A DNA stretch of 64,000 nucleotides from Dichetophora obliterata (GCA_963920525.1 OY986435.1:296479817-296543816), one strand, 5' to 3'; counted from the stretch's first letter, positions 37,301-43,707 are shown. Numbers and translations: made by a program. The notes: generated from the sequence alone by a model not told the origin.

Positions 37301-38560
37301 CATATAAAAAAAATTTCCCAACATTTTTTTTAAAACAGTACCATCCCCTTAAGTTAAGTTTCAGGCAGTCAAACTGACGACTCTAAACTGGCTGTAACTT
37401 TCAAAAGAATTTCGAAAAAATCCTTTTAAGGAGATATATATATATATTAACTTTTATATATAAAGTATCGAAAAATTATAAATTTTTTGATTTTTTCAAT
37501 TTTATACACTAGAATACTGCCTTAAGGAGTGTAAAATAGCATTTTCGAAAGCGATAAAACTTTCGAAAAGTCTGTTTCTGCTTTGTGTGCAAATTTAAAA
37601 ATTGTTCTACTTGTAGAATGCCAAGAATATCACGATTCAGTCAAGGGTGTGAAAATCGGCTTAGCGCGTAATTTTTCTGGAAAAATGTGTGTTTCCAGTG
37701 TACCGATGATTGTAGGCGGTGAGATTACAAGAACTGCTGAATATCCACACATGGTGAGCATAACATATACCATATCATTTATTGATATGTTATTCATATA
37801 TACAAATATCCAAAATAGGCTGCCTTGGGTTGGACAGAAGATAATGATGAAATTAAATGGGGCTGTGGCGGAGCCTTAGTATCGGATCTTTTTGTGCTCA
37901 CAGCAGCACACTGTGCAACTTCTAGTCGGTATGTTTTTCTTCATAGTCGAGAAACCAAAATAAAATATTATTCTTAGCAAACCACCAAATATGGTACGCT
38001 TGGGTACAAATAATCTTAACAATACCTCCGATAAACAACAAGATATTAACATCCTAATCATAATTTTACATCCAAAATATCGTTCTTCTTCGTATTATCA
38101 TGATATTGCCTTGTTGAAGTTAACAAAGAGAGCAATTTTTTCAAAGTTAGTACGTCCTGCATGCCTGTGGCAGCTACCGAATATCGAGATACATGCCGCC
38201 GTTGCTGCTGGTTGGGGACGCACTGAGTTTTTGGGTCCAAAATCGGATAACCTACAAAAAGTTAGCCTAAAACTAATTGATCAGAAGGCTTGCAAGGAAA
38301 TCTATCGCAAGGAACGGCGTCTGTCGCGTGGTATAGTCGATGACCAATTTTGTGCCGGCCATTTAGAAGGTGGTAAGGATACGTGTCAGGGTGATTCAGG
38401 TGGACCGTTGCATGCTGAACTGCCCGAGTATAATTGTGTTAAATTTATTGTGGGCATAACGTCGTTTGGTAAATTCTGTGCAGCTCCAAATGCTCCAGGG
38501 GTCTATACAAAAACTTACACTTATCTCGATTGGATAGAGAAAGTTGCGTTTCGTGAATAA
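7268..38560 (+). CDS. snk: Snake-like CLIP-domain serine protease, five coding exons
   Basis: Coding exons are 7268-7334, 7408-7920, 37617-37753, 37819-37928 and 37978-38560. All junctions are GT-AG with matching phases (1,1,0,2) and give 470 codons including the stop. The product is a secreted zymogen: hydrophobic signal peptide (FLIAVILLSQSISS), linker, six-cysteine CLIP domain, activation site VPMIVGG, then a chymotrypsin-fold domain with His in LTAAHC, Asp in HDIALLKL and Ser in GDSGGP. Asp in KDTCQGDS indicates cleavage after Arg or Lys. Long blocks (FPHM-like EYPHM, HPKYRSS, CLWQLP, AGWGRTEFLG, YRKERRL, ITSFGKFCAAPNAPGVYT) match Drosophila Snake, which is activated by Gastrulation Defective and in turn activates Easter, leading to Spaetzle in the egg perivitelline space. 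At 469 residues it is slightly longer than the roughly 435-residue fly protein. Cleavage after Met rather than Leu is unusual but fits the CLIPC class. The second intron is about 29.7 kb. Confidence 0.92.
7408..7920 (+). CDS. snk: snk exon 2, linker and CLIP domain
   Basis: The exon encodes a low-complexity Pro/Lys/Thr-rich linker, then the CLIP domain SFCRRSFDGRSGYC ... YQCLH ... DICTYRKNIPVICCP, with all six cysteines in family order. CLIP domains form a disulphide-knotted module thought to control zymogen activation and partner docking. The frame stays open to 7961, but the GTGAGT donor at 7921 is strong, and splicing there joins ISAQ-K to CQEY of exon 3 in phase. Confidence 0.88.
8093..8180. 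repeat. Dispersed repeat shared with 14022-14108
   Basis: The segment around cgtagttatacttaattata (with one base change here) and gaaatatttcccaatat is repeated almost unchanged at 14022-14108. I cannot assign it to a family; it may be the end of a longer interspersed element. Confidence 0.5.
9851..10173. mobile_element. MITE with imperfect ~70-bp inverted repeats
   Basis: The left end catggcacaattactgacaa (9851) matches the complement of the right end (catggtataattagttgaca, ending about 10173). Pairing continues inward through the gacaaggtag and gcgat...ggtagtt blocks. The middle holds a degenerate direct repeat of about 65 bp with a shared atcaaagaaaagt...ctagtcaac core. The exact ends and target duplication are uncertain, and no ORF is present. 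Confidence 0.6.
10293..10615 (+). mobile_element. tRNA-derived SINE, near full-length copy 2
   Basis: The head contains GGCGGCCGTAGAAAAGTAGG (A-box region), CTAAAGAACCGCGGTAGCC and the B-box-like GAGTTCAATTCCAGC, giving an internal RNA polymerase III promoter. The body runs through GACAATGGCAAACCTCAGAG and TTTCTTGAGAACATAATCCG to CAAAGTCCTTCCAAGGGCTG and ends in a T-run at about 10620. It is the best-preserved plus-strand copy and a good reference for the other four. Confidence 0.8.
10740..11165. repeat. Diverged repeat pair with 14270-14665
   Basis: Two blocks recur in the 14.3-14.7 kb region: 'aaacaaaaaatattttagt...' through 'gggccactTcaaattttaa' (10905-11010 against 14505-14650) and 'gtgctaaggttc' with 'ctgttttttat' (11045-11150 against 14305-14405). 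The order differs between copies, so these are probably ends of a tandemly rearranged element. No coding potential is visible. Confidence 0.4.
11316..12065. repeat. Degenerate tandem array, units about 115-155 bp
   Basis: Units start with 'tttttgtggaattTaaag' and contain 'accgtttttata...actttgta.ggga.gtagacgtgg'. Copies begin near 11316, 11450, 11769, 11920 and 12034. One position (about 11585-11765) has unrelated sequence with an acacacac tract. The long frame across 11820-12428 is an accident of this array plus the next MITE. Confidence 0.65.
12189..12494. mobile_element. 306-bp PIF-like MITE (TIR GTCCCGGTTTATACTCGTCA)
   Basis: The left end GTCCCGGTTTATACTCGTCA and the complement of the right end are identical for at least 20 bases and pair for about 35. 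TAA follows on the right (12495-12497), and AAA, a one-base variant, precedes on the left. The empty site is preserved in repeat Y copy 2 near 19118 as ttcataacatg, which confirms a three-base TAA duplication. The interior contains further copies of the gtcaagacttgacg palindrome. Confidence 0.8.
12604..13758. mobile_element. Non-autonomous hAT element, 1.16 kb
   Basis: The termini CAGGGTTGCCAACTCG and, complemented, CAGGGCTGCCAACTCG are flanked by a perfect 8-bp duplication ATTGTGTC at 12596-12603 and 13759-13766. Both the terminal CAGGG.TGCCAAC pattern and the 8-bp duplication are hallmarks of hAT. The interior is very AT-rich with only chance ORFs, so it must depend on a transposase elsewhere. 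Confidence 0.88.
15792..15875. repeat. Cluster of ATCCCGGGAT palindromes
   Basis: Four to five copies of (A)TCCCGGGAT or GATCCCGG lie within 85 bases, after TAGGGAAATCAATCCCGGG at 15793. A related end (complement of 23215-23255: TAGGGATGCCAGCAGTTATT, then CCAATCCCGGGAT) lies 7.4 kb away in inverted orientation. This may be the terminus of a hAT-like element; no transposase was found between them. Confidence 0.4.
16525..16713 (+). pseudogene. Possible transposase tail, family uncertain
   Basis: A short frame encodes YIPAESQEFYNQLKYEDSVD followed by an acidic, Ser/Asn-rich end. The 'IP...hEFYn.L' pattern resembles C-terminal tails of some hAT-like proteins that follow the dimerisation domain. 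It is too short to classify and could be chance. It lies between the two TAGGGA...CCCGGG ends noted at 15.8 and 23.2 kb. Confidence 0.25.
16945..17790. repeat. Tandem array, units about 130 bp, roughly six copies
   Basis: The repeated core is 'ttttagtacagttgccgacagtaaccatacaaac', a 'gtctaatacgaccaaaaccgt' block, and 'tttgtgggcggtaaaaggggcgtgg'. Units begin near 16956, 17221, 17351, 17471, 17599 and 17729, so spacing is 120-130 bp, with one double-length step. Divergence between units indicates an old array. The motif style resembles internal tandem repeats of non-autonomous elements; the parent is not identified. Confidence 0.75.
18040..18878. mobile_element. Tc1/mariner-type palindromic MITE, outer element
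   Basis: The ends CAGTTGCGGTCAAATTGCAG (18040) and, complemented, CAGCTGTGGTCAAAATAATA (ending 18878) are flanked by TA. The arms pair for about 150 bp, through 'tctacaaatttcggatccggtaa' and 'cgttcc.tat.tgaactttca'. This is the usual structure of Tc1/mariner MITEs. A second TA-flanked MITE occupies its centre. Confidence 0.85.
18207..18707. mobile_element. Nested 501-bp palindromic MITE (CAGGGTGTTTTA ends)
   Basis: The termini CAGGGTGTTTTA (18207) and TAAAACACCCTG (ending 18707) are flanked by TA. The halves are near-complementary, including gatacaaaatttgttgatat and its complement, so a single strand could fold into a hairpin of roughly 230 bp. It lies inside the MITE at 18040-18878 and is therefore younger. 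Confidence 0.85.
18890..19205 (-). repeat. Repeat family Y, uninterrupted copy 2
   Basis: This is the complement of the pieces at 12070-13880 without the MITE and hAT insertions. It preserves both empty target sites and is the reference for dating those insertions. It abuts the Tc-type MITE at 18878 on one side and repeat family R2 on the other. Confidence 0.7.
19205..19530 (+). repeat. Repeat family R2, copy 1
   Basis: It begins 'gggcttccgcaggggaaggg' and continues through 'tatcttcatattaaataaaa' and 'aaaactttcaaaattgtaag' to 'tagcttatggcttttttgat'. The same order of blocks occurs in reverse at 30180-30497, and the G-rich start recurs at 22170-22222. The family is unclassified and no ORF is shared. 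Confidence 0.65.
20040..21360 (+). repeat. Repeat family X, copy 1 (contains a PIF MITE)
   Basis: The family starts 'tttggtacacatttcaaata' with 'ttcatattcgtacaaaaa' and runs through 'acgaatgatcgtaatacctac', 'gaaattgacgaatgttaagg' and 'agcaaggggcatttaattca' to 'taatgtttcccaaaaagtcg'. Other copies are at 57785-61420 (split by an RTE element) and, in reverse, 28540-29010, with an end fragment at 29820-29960. It has no coding capacity that I recognise. Confidence 0.75.
20126..20567. mobile_element. 442-bp PIF/Harbinger-type MITE, TTA duplication
   Basis: The termini GGCCTTTTCCACACTTGGTC and, complemented, the same 20 bases are flanked by TTA at 20123-20125 and 20568-20570. Removing it restores 'catttacgaatgatcgtaat', which matches repeat X copy 2 at 57855. 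The TTA duplication and GGCC start fit PIF/Harbinger. Confidence 0.9.
21830..22120 (+). repeat. Dispersed repeat shared with 28205-28450 (inverted)
   Basis: Blocks 'gtaattaatg...attTaatttaagga', 'tgacacgag.aagatttttacaccatctttaaaat' and 'gtgtagaagcgtgcgttaaccgg' match the complement of 28205-28450 in the same order. I do not recognise the family. Confidence 0.5.
22340..22800. repeat. Tandem array, four units about 107-143 bp
   Basis: Each unit contains 'gcacaaaatgtgtttaagttgtatggcagctgccacgcccacttgtcc' followed by 'gttatcgtagtttatctcatttctaagatat'. Units start near 22349, 22456, 22592 and 22735. The following sequence to about 23350 has related 'gcgaaaaatcgatctaa' motifs. Confidence 0.65.
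23541..23692. repeat. 152-bp near-perfect inverted repeat
   Basis: The left arm TCTGTGGAGTTTTGACAAAA, then acaacttaagtctat, pairs with the right arm atagacttaagttgatttgt ending CAAAACTCCACAGA; the arms are about 55 bp. Internal 'catatagact' and 'cctatgaatttgttttg' repeats add a second level. It may be a short MITE; no target duplication is evident. Confidence 0.7.
24130..24300. repeat. Two partial copies of the ATTCACGATTCAGTG MITE family
   Basis: 'acgattcagtgcacttgcct' at 24130 and 'ttattcacgattcagtgtac' at 24226 match the termini of the element at 38830-39791 and the fragment at 52988. Neither copy here has both ends. Confidence 0.6.
24471..24542 (+). tRNA. tRNA-Asp-like (GTC anticodon), possibly a pseudogene
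   Basis: The 72 bases fold as acceptor GGCCTCG/CCAGGCC (six of seven pairs, one C-C mismatch), anticodon stem CTTGA/TCAGG with loop CTGTCGA (anticodon GTC, Asp), T-stem CCGGG/CCTGG with TTCGAAT loop, and discriminator A. The A box TAGTCTAGTGG and B box GGTTCGAATCC are both canonical. The D stem pairs poorly and no long T-run follows closely (the first is about 40 bases on), so it may be a decayed gene or a tRNA-derived repeat head. It is not related to the SINE family in this window. Confidence 0.5.
25270..26620 (-). pseudogene. Jockey-type non-LTR reverse transcriptase fragment
   Basis: On the minus strand, in order, the pieces are SEFRGGPSCVTATLKVLDDI, an LIDFSKAF..VNHSLL block, QGSVLGPLLFSIFINEIFS-like sequence (with a frameshift), AYVDEFELRLSY in place of YADD, LNEDLDSAYKWAIRNCLQLN at about 26025, then FDRAMRYDYN and a C-terminal region near 25600-25300 (YLFEKLQFCQSNKTIF). 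RNase H is absent, as in Jockey elements. Frameshifts and stops are scattered, so it is dead. The 5' part (ORF1, endonuclease) is missing. AT-rich sequence at 24995-25030 may derive from its 3' tail. Confidence 0.75.
28205..28450 (-). repeat. Inverted partner of the 21830-22120 repeat
   Basis: The complement shows the same block order as the plus-strand copy at 21830-22120. It is separated from repeat X (28540) by about 90 bases of AT-rich DNA. Confidence 0.5.
28540..29010 (-). repeat. Repeat family X, copy 3 (reverse)
   Basis: The complement contains 'cgagaaattgaggaatg', 'agcaacagatggtaaggggc' and 'ccaaaagtcggcttg' blocks matching 21120-21330. The matching family start lies beyond the microsatellite at 29820-29960, so this copy appears split by the SINE and the TTATTCA expansion. 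Confidence 0.65.
29015..29100 (+). mobile_element. tRNA-derived SINE, head only (copy 3)
   Basis: Only the tRNA-like head remains: ATTACGTGGCCCGTAAGCTT, then the B-box-like GTGGTTCAAACCCC and the GATAGAATG junction, followed by a T-run. The A-box region is eroded. Confidence 0.6.
29255..29790. repeat. TTATTCA microsatellite arranged as a giant hairpin
   Basis: Positions 29255-29560 are built of ttattcatt(ttt) units. Positions 29575-29790 are built of the complementary aatgaataa(aaa) units. About 15 bases of unique sequence separate them, so the two halves can pair over roughly 200 bp. The 72-residue minus-strand frame across it is only the repeat read as Phe/Ile/Leu. Confidence 0.85.
30180..30497 (-). 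repeat. Repeat family R2, copy 2 (reverse)
   Basis: The complement starts gggcgtccacagggggaaag and follows the block order of copy 1 at 19205-19530. It directly abuts the 3' end of the Mutator-like coding region, so it may be either a flanking repeat or part of that element's 3' region. Confidence 0.65.
30497..30826 (-). pseudogene. Mutator-like transposase, C-terminal part
   Basis: The minus strand reads FNQLIWKISPKSVGGTAIIV, then AACTFNEGSFALLSFLNEMG and a Lys/Arg/Glu-rich tail. This is the C-terminal end of arthropod Mutator-like transposases (the 'NES.N..IW..' junction, then 'vC.FN.G'). It continues the frame left at 33846 once the RTE insertion is removed. The last residues run into repeat R2. 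Confidence 0.75.
30827..33845 (-). pseudogene. RTE retrotransposon copy B, degenerate, inside a Mutator-like gene
   Basis: This is a minus-strand RTE copy closely related to the intact one at 58105-61350. Matching blocks include the endonuclease piece GDFNAKVGKENIFG, DHYLVAAKIRTRL, the reverse transcriptase piece KRGFRQGDSLLCDFFNLMME and the C-terminal GLSRQMRSRALSRRTNI. The frame is broken by many small indels and one block is lost near the YADD box. The tail on this strand is (gtaa)n at 30827-30845. The 5' end lacks about 110 bases relative to copy A. It splits the Mutator-like frame exactly between Ser and Phe of NNNES-FNQLIW. Confidence 0.88.
33846..35085 (-). pseudogene. Mutator-like transposase, N-terminal and catalytic part
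   Basis: Recognised on the minus strand: KFCGLMDL near 34870; LTVSGDGTWKQRGFTSLFSV at about 34700-34640; then a one-base frameshift near 34630, KSSYCHQCKTW, YIGDGDSKTYSGL, KECIGHVQKRMGTRLRELVK, GKLTAKIIDKLTVTYGLAIR, EDSWCEWQKA and FMQNNNES. These are hallmark blocks of the Mutator-like transposase domain found in many arthropods (DDE type; SGDGTW and GDGDSKT hold acidic catalytic residues). An in-frame stop near 34838 and the frameshift show decay. The terminal repeats of the element were not located. Confidence 0.82.
35879..37186 (+). mobile_element. DD37E IS630/Tc1/mariner element, 1.31 kb
   Basis: The termini ACGTGTGGTCACTGTAAATC and, complemented, ACGTGTGGTCACTGAAAATC are flanked by TA at 35877-35878 and 37187-37188. 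The single plus-strand transposase gene has lesions in its first half. The element sits near the 3' end of the giant snk intron, 430 bases before exon 3. Confidence 0.9.
35990..37067 (+). pseudogene. DD37E transposase, frameshifted
   Basis: The N-terminal piece MKMCSKELEVRNRVYKFYQE and IAKRTVYSILQRFENNLV is a helix-turn-helix region. A stop at about 36257 and a change of frame follow, then an in-frame stop near 36310, then an open catalytic half from about 36450 to 37067. Catalytic residues: D in VLDDEPYL, D in VFWPDLASSHYA, and E in RPIEDFLSYLK. Thirty-seven residues separate the last two, which gives DD37E, a clade best known from mosquitoes (ITmD37E). The C-terminus ends NNVVLRLAESTIRRIDRIRR. 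The two N-terminal lesions make it inactive as annotated. Confidence 0.85.
37189..37616. other. Intron sequence before snk exon 3
   Basis: AT-rich sequence with homopolymer runs and no recognisable repeat. The branch and acceptor region is 37590-37616. Confidence 0.4.
37617..38560 (+). CDS. snk: snk exons 3-5, activation site and catalytic domain
   Basis: Exon 3 (37617-37753, after the acceptor ttgtag) carries CQEY, a Cys that probably pairs with the catalytic domain, and the IVGG activation site. Exon 4 (37819-37928) carries WGCGGALV and LTAAHC. Exon 5 (37978-38560) carries the catalytic Asp and Ser and the stop. The two introns here are 65 and 49 bp, as is common in flies. No frameshift or stop interrupts the spliced frame, so the gene looks functional despite the repeat-filled intron before it. 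Confidence 0.9.
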
Positions 38561-38605
38561 TATACATGCACCTAACAAGGCAAAAACTATGGGATAAAGT
38601 ATTTT

Positions 38606-38611
38606 AATAAA
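38606..38611 (+). terminator. snk: Polyadenylation signal of snk
   Basis: AATAAA lies 46 bases after the snk stop codon. A second AATAAA sits at 38652, and a T/G-rich stretch follows. The short 3' UTR fits a compact fly gene. Confidence 0.7.
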
Positions 38612-38829
38612 AATGTATGCATTTTATTGAAGTTCATTTATGACCACTTTTTAATAAATAAGGGAGACTTGAAAAAATATTGGCTGACTTCGTAAACACA
38701 TTTATGCAATGCATCAGTGTGTTTTATCAGGTAGGAAGCTTATTATTTAAAACTGCGCAACTATGGTGATATTCATCACCGCTAATTGAAATCGCACGAA
38801 CGAACGAAAAATGTTCTGCAAACAAAAGG

Positions 38830-39791
38830 GGTATTCACGATTCAGTGCACTTGCTAGTGCAGTTGAGGGCTTGTGCACTTAACAAAAACAAAATACACGT
38901 GGTCTAACATTTGAGAGTTTATATGCCAATTACTTGGTAGCTATATTAGGTTAATTGAAGCAAAACATACAATTTGACTATTAAATTGTACTCATAAACA
39001 TAAATATAGTTGGGCAATTCACAGTTCATTGTAATGTTTTAATATATTAATATTTTAATGTACTAATTTTTTACAACTGTGAGCACAACTTAAGTGAAAA
39101 GTGTTGATATGCAGTTTCAAAACAGCGCTGGAATCTTAAATATGCAGCTCAGATGTTTTAGATTCGATTAAAAGTTAAATAAAGTTAAAATTATTGAAAA
39201 CTTCATCAAAATTATTTACCAGAAAACTCTTTTTTATTCACGTAAAACAGCTGTTCACGAAATAACACATTAACACTCTACAAAAGCATGCCTTAGGGCA
39301 TGTAGAAAAGTGGCAACATTTAACACACCGGTTTAATTTGTGTTTACATGCAAAACAAAAACAAAAAATTAACAGGCTAAATAGCACATTTAAGAAATAG
39401 CACATTAAACCCTAATTAGCATGAACTGTGAATTGCCCATGTATATATGTAATATTTTGTTTAAAGCAGACAAAATAATCTTTATCTATGCTTAGAAATT
39501 AGCATGAGCTATTTGAGCCAAATACATGACTGGGTTTGCGGTATTTCGTACAAAATATGTTGTACGTCACTATTTGTCAATTTGTAAATTGTTATTTATA
39601 TTCAATCGAAAATGGATGGCAAAAAGAAAAGCGAGTGCTCCCAAACGTTTATAGTTTATGAAATCTTTTCTTTTGATGAATAAGACATACATACTTCAAT
39701 CAATTTCTCAATCAAAAATCTAGTGTGTTCACGAAAACCTAACTACACAAGTTCTTAACTACACTGGCAAGAGCACTGAATCGTGAATACC
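38830..39791. mobile_element. MITE-like element, ATTCACGATTCAGTGC family, with nested MITE
   Basis: The left end GGTATTCACGATTCAGTGCA and the complement of the right end (GGTATTCACGATTCAGTGCT) match for 19 of 20 bases, and further pairing includes 'ttgtgcacttaacaaaa...'. No target duplication is certain. Related ends occur at 24130, 24226 and 52988. A second inverted-repeat element lies inside. Confidence 0.7.
39012..39438. mobile_element. Nested 427-bp MITE (GGGCAATTCACAGTTCAT ends)
   Basis: GGGCAATTCACAGTTCAT at 39012 pairs with ATGAACTGTGAATTGCCC ending at 39438. There is no ORF. It is located inside the element at 38830-39791. Confidence 0.65.
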
Positions 39792-40209
39792 TCTAATGTG
39801 TCTGTACCAAAATCTTTGTTGGGAATACTATTTAGACAGCACGACCATCATTCGCTAACCAGCATTAGCAGAAATCTTGTTTGTTGATGTGGTTGTTGTA
39901 GAAAACTGGCGAACCTCTTAACAGTCCAACCTAAATTGGTGCGCCTTGCTTTGCGTTTAAAGGCGCCACGCAAATGTTCTATGAGCGCTACCGAAAATTA
40001 ACGCTGGGTGAACTTCAACAATCATTGCCTTTGTTCTTGTTTTTCTTTTCGTTCACTTTGTTGCAGCCAACTTCACTACCGAAAGCATTGTCAAAATTGG
40101 AAATTCGAATCGAGTTGCGTATTTCGGTAGGCTTCATACAAAATGTATGTGCATGAACCAATTTTGGCAGATAAATGACGCTGACACACCAATTAAGATT
40201 GAACTGTAA
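39792..40209. other. Unassigned stretch
   Basis: Mixed-composition sequence with a short 60-codon frame (39974-40156) that I do not recognise. It is moderately GC-rich compared with its surroundings, and nothing else is supported. Confidence 0.3.
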
Positions 40210-40521
40210 AGCGCTGATTATAATAGACGGAAAGGAACGTTATAGAATGTTGAGAAATGTCACTTTACAATCTATAACATGAGTTCAAAGAAGTAAAATA
40301 TAAGGAAATGGTGTTGCTTACACATACACTGTACGTGAACTGTCGCACCATTCGTAAATTGTGCGAGCGAGAAAGAGTGTGTTTTTTGACATTTTTGAGA
40401 ACCCTGGCATCTGATTGGAAGACTCCTCAGCAAAATAGTTGAAAATAATTCAATTTTAAGCATTTTTCACTGCTTAAAAAGCAACAAAATTAAAGAAAAA
40501 AACCACTAAAACAAATGCAAT

Positions 40522-40589
40522 ATGAGTTGTGCGGTTAAGAATTGTAATAGTTCCCGAAAACTTAAAAACATTGCGCATTCGTTTTACAG
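40522..40589 (+). pseudogene. THAP zinc-finger first exon, orphan
   Basis: ATG at 40522 opens MSCAVKNCNSSRKLKNIAHSFY, then a donor GTAAAT at 40590. The C-x4-C spacing two residues after Met and the aromatic end ('SFYR', usually followed by FP) are those of the THAP DNA-binding domain's first exon. The second half of the domain (C-x2-H and AVPTIF-like box) was not found downstream, so this looks like a captured or orphaned exon. THAP domains also start P-element transposases. Confidence 0.55.
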
Positions 40590-41778
40590 GTAAATATGTC
40601 CATAAGGTTTAAATTCTTTTAACAAAAGTGCTTTATTTAGTTTCTAACGATATTTTTTTAACTTATTTGTGTTAGAAATGTATATATTTCTTATTAAAAA
40701 TGGTTTAAAAATACAATTTACACCCCGTTGATTTTCCGCCAGTTTGATCAAACCACATCTGTCAAAACACAAACACTGCTTCAGGGGCGCAGTCATTTTT
40801 CGCAGTTGAATACATGTTTGGGGCGCTCTTGTTTTCAGCATAGTGAATCAGATTTAGTACCTGTTTGTTAAATTTTTCTGATTTTTACACAACAACTAGG
40901 CAGAAACACCCAAAAAAAATAAGGATTTTAAAAAATTAACCTAATATAATTTGTAATTAAAGTTGAAGTTTAGAATTTATAGGAATTCAAATATAGAAAA
41001 ATTACCTAAAAATGTTGCAGTTTTTCTAGTTTTTCAACAAAACTAAGCTTTATGGGTATTCAAACAAGAGTAATGTGCGTATCTATTCAACGAGGTGTCA
41101 AATTTAGAATTCCATAAGAATTCATTAAGATATAATTTTTTATAATTAGAATTTGTCTGAAAGACTATTGGTTTCTCTTTTACGAAAGCAATAAATTAAA
41201 AAGAGAATTATTAAAAAGATAACTACATTCAGAACTGCTGTAGACAGAGAAGCCTGTGTGGTACTTACTGAGGTTTGTAAACCCTAAGCAGCATCCGAAG
41301 GCCTCCTTTTGATACATTTATTTTTTTTATTAAATTTGGAAAAACCTCGCGATTTTAAGTAAAAAAAAGGGTTGTATCTTAAATGCATGTATTTTTATGT
41401 TTGATATCTTGTTGAATAGATACTTGTATTATCTCTCTTTTGATACCCATAAAGTTTAGTTTTGTTGGAAAACTTAAAAAATCAGCTAAATTTTTAGTCC
41501 ACTTTTTCCAACGTTGGATGCCTATAACTACTAAGCCAATTGCGAGCGATCAAAAATTTTTTAAATAATTAGAGTTGTTGCTATTCTTGAAATTTTTCTA
41601 AAATTTTAATGCATAAGAACAAACTTAAACAGTTTGGGCCTTCTTTTACGATACAACCGAATACGGCTCTTTGTGATTGTTTCTGTATTTGTGTGAACCA
41701 ACACCAATATAGAAAATACCACACTTTTCTGCTATTACACCACTTCCTTATATTTTACTTCTTTGCATGAGTTTCTTA

Positions 41779-42191
41779 TGAGTTCGATTAAAATACGACA
41801 GAACGGAGCGGCACGCGACGTTGAGATATATTGATTTAACGCTGATTATAACAGACGGAACGGAACATAGTTAAGTGTCATCGTGGCGGGACGAAACGTT
41901 TTGGAGTGGCTATTATAATAGCATCGGAAGAGGAGTCAATTCTTTTCTAAAACTAATTTTATTACAAAACAAATTCCCTCAATTCTTCTTTTTTGATTAT
42001 TTTAAAACATGAATTCAATCAATATTTATCAAAAATACCGAAAACAAAACAAATGCAGAATAAAATTAATAGAAGCATCTGTCAACAAAAATTTTGCACT
42101 CAAAACGTTATGGAACGCAGCGGAGAAATCAAAAATCAATAGATCTCAACGTCGCGTGCCGCTCCGTTCCATCTTATTATAATCGAACTCT
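41779..42191. mobile_element. 413-bp MITE, TTA duplication, nested
   Basis: The ends TGAGTTCGATTAAAATACGA and, complemented, AGAGTTCGATTATAATAAGA continue as 'GAACGGAGCGGCACGCGACG' on both sides and are flanked by TTA at 41776-41778 and 42192-42194. Inside lies a second inverted arm starting ACGCTGATTATAACAGACGG. It belongs to the same superfamily as the outer element. Confidence 0.75.
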
Positions 42192-42387
42192 TTAAGTCGC
42201 GTTTCCATGTGATCTTTTACTATCCTCCAGTATCCCATATCACAAATTTTTTGCTATAAAAGCGAGATAAATATATGTGGTTAAGTTTATAGCAAGTTTG
42301 ACATATGTGAAAATTTTTCATTGTTTTTGAATGATATAATAAATTCAGTCTTAATTTATTATATTCGGTTCAATTGCTGATAAATAA

Positions 42388-42920
<533 letters not shown>

Positions 42921-43204
42921 GATTTCAAGCGGAACATAAAAAAATTTCTTTTATAAAATTCTATGCTTTCGATTTGACTTGATATAAAATTATTAATTTG
43001 TTTTTAATTATCTCATACACTCAATATTTGTACCTGAAACTCGATAAATTCTGATTCAAAATAAAATTCCATTTGTGTTATTCCAAATAACATTTATATT
43101 TTTTTCCAAAGACCCATCCAGCAATCGATCACTATTAGAGCTGCGTCTACATTGCAAATTACCACTTACAAGGTCACCAACATCTACCTTAACTTCGTCC
43201 TAAA

Positions 43205-43480
43205 TAATTTCTGCCCCCCGCTTGCTCTCCAAATATAGGTAGTATCGAGGTGTTGCAGCCGACATCAAGCATATTCTTACCGTCGACGAAATGTTTGTTC
43301 TTGATCAAAGCAATCATGTAGCTTGATGTGCAAACAAAATCCTAGAATATGAAATATATTTATTTGTTTGAAGCTTGCATTTAAAACTCACTTGAAACAT
43401 TTCAACAGCACTGGTAAAGAGTGTAAAAGGCTCCAGTTGTCATTACGGTAGGGCATCAATTTAGCTTTATATCATTAACA
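43205..43480 (-). pseudogene. PRMT1-like arginine methyltransferase fragment with retained intron
   Basis: On the minus strand an exon end SAVEMFQ meets a GTGAGT donor at 43391, a 50-base intron ends ATTCTAG at 43342, and the next exon reads DFVCTSSYMIALIKNKHF, then VDGKNMLDVGCNTSIL. This aligns without gaps to the start of the type I PRMT core ('EML.D.vRT..Y+.a...N+h.f..K.vLDVGCGTGIL'). The SAM-binding GCGTG is damaged to GCNTS. The fragment stops soon after. Because the intron is kept, it came from genomic DNA, not a processed mRNA. Confidence 0.7.
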
Positions 43481-43707
43481 GCTTTTGTTGCAAGATTTTT
43501 AATCACTGACAGCATGTTCGAAGACCAAATTTATGTTGTTGGCACTGGAGAGTCAAAAATTGCAACTAATGTTCAGGCTGAATCAGAGAATGATAACGAT
43601 CTTGAATGGCTTCTAATAGACGCACAGATTTTATCTAATAAAAGAAACAAATTTTAATACATTGAAAATCAATTTAAATTATTCAGTTCAAACATTACCA
43701 AAAATAA

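Larger units (their letters stand above)
7921..37616 (+). other. snk: Giant intron 2 of snk, about 29.7 kb, repeat-filled
   Basis: The boundaries are the GTGAGT donor at 7921 and the acceptor ttctacttgtag ending at 37616. At least fifteen recognisable repeats lie inside (listed separately). Most of the ORFs inside are transposase or reverse transcriptase remains; none forms a convincing host gene apart from a tRNA-like sequence. Stretches where I see nothing specific are 8190-9850, 14670-15785, 15885-16520, 22800-23540, 23695-24120, 24550-25260, 26630-28200 and 35075-35878. Confidence 0.85.

Noticed and set aside
43501..43660. 47-codon ORF MFEDQIYVVGTGESK...
   Set aside because: I considered a fourth captured gene fragment, but could not match it to any family and no splice sites support it.
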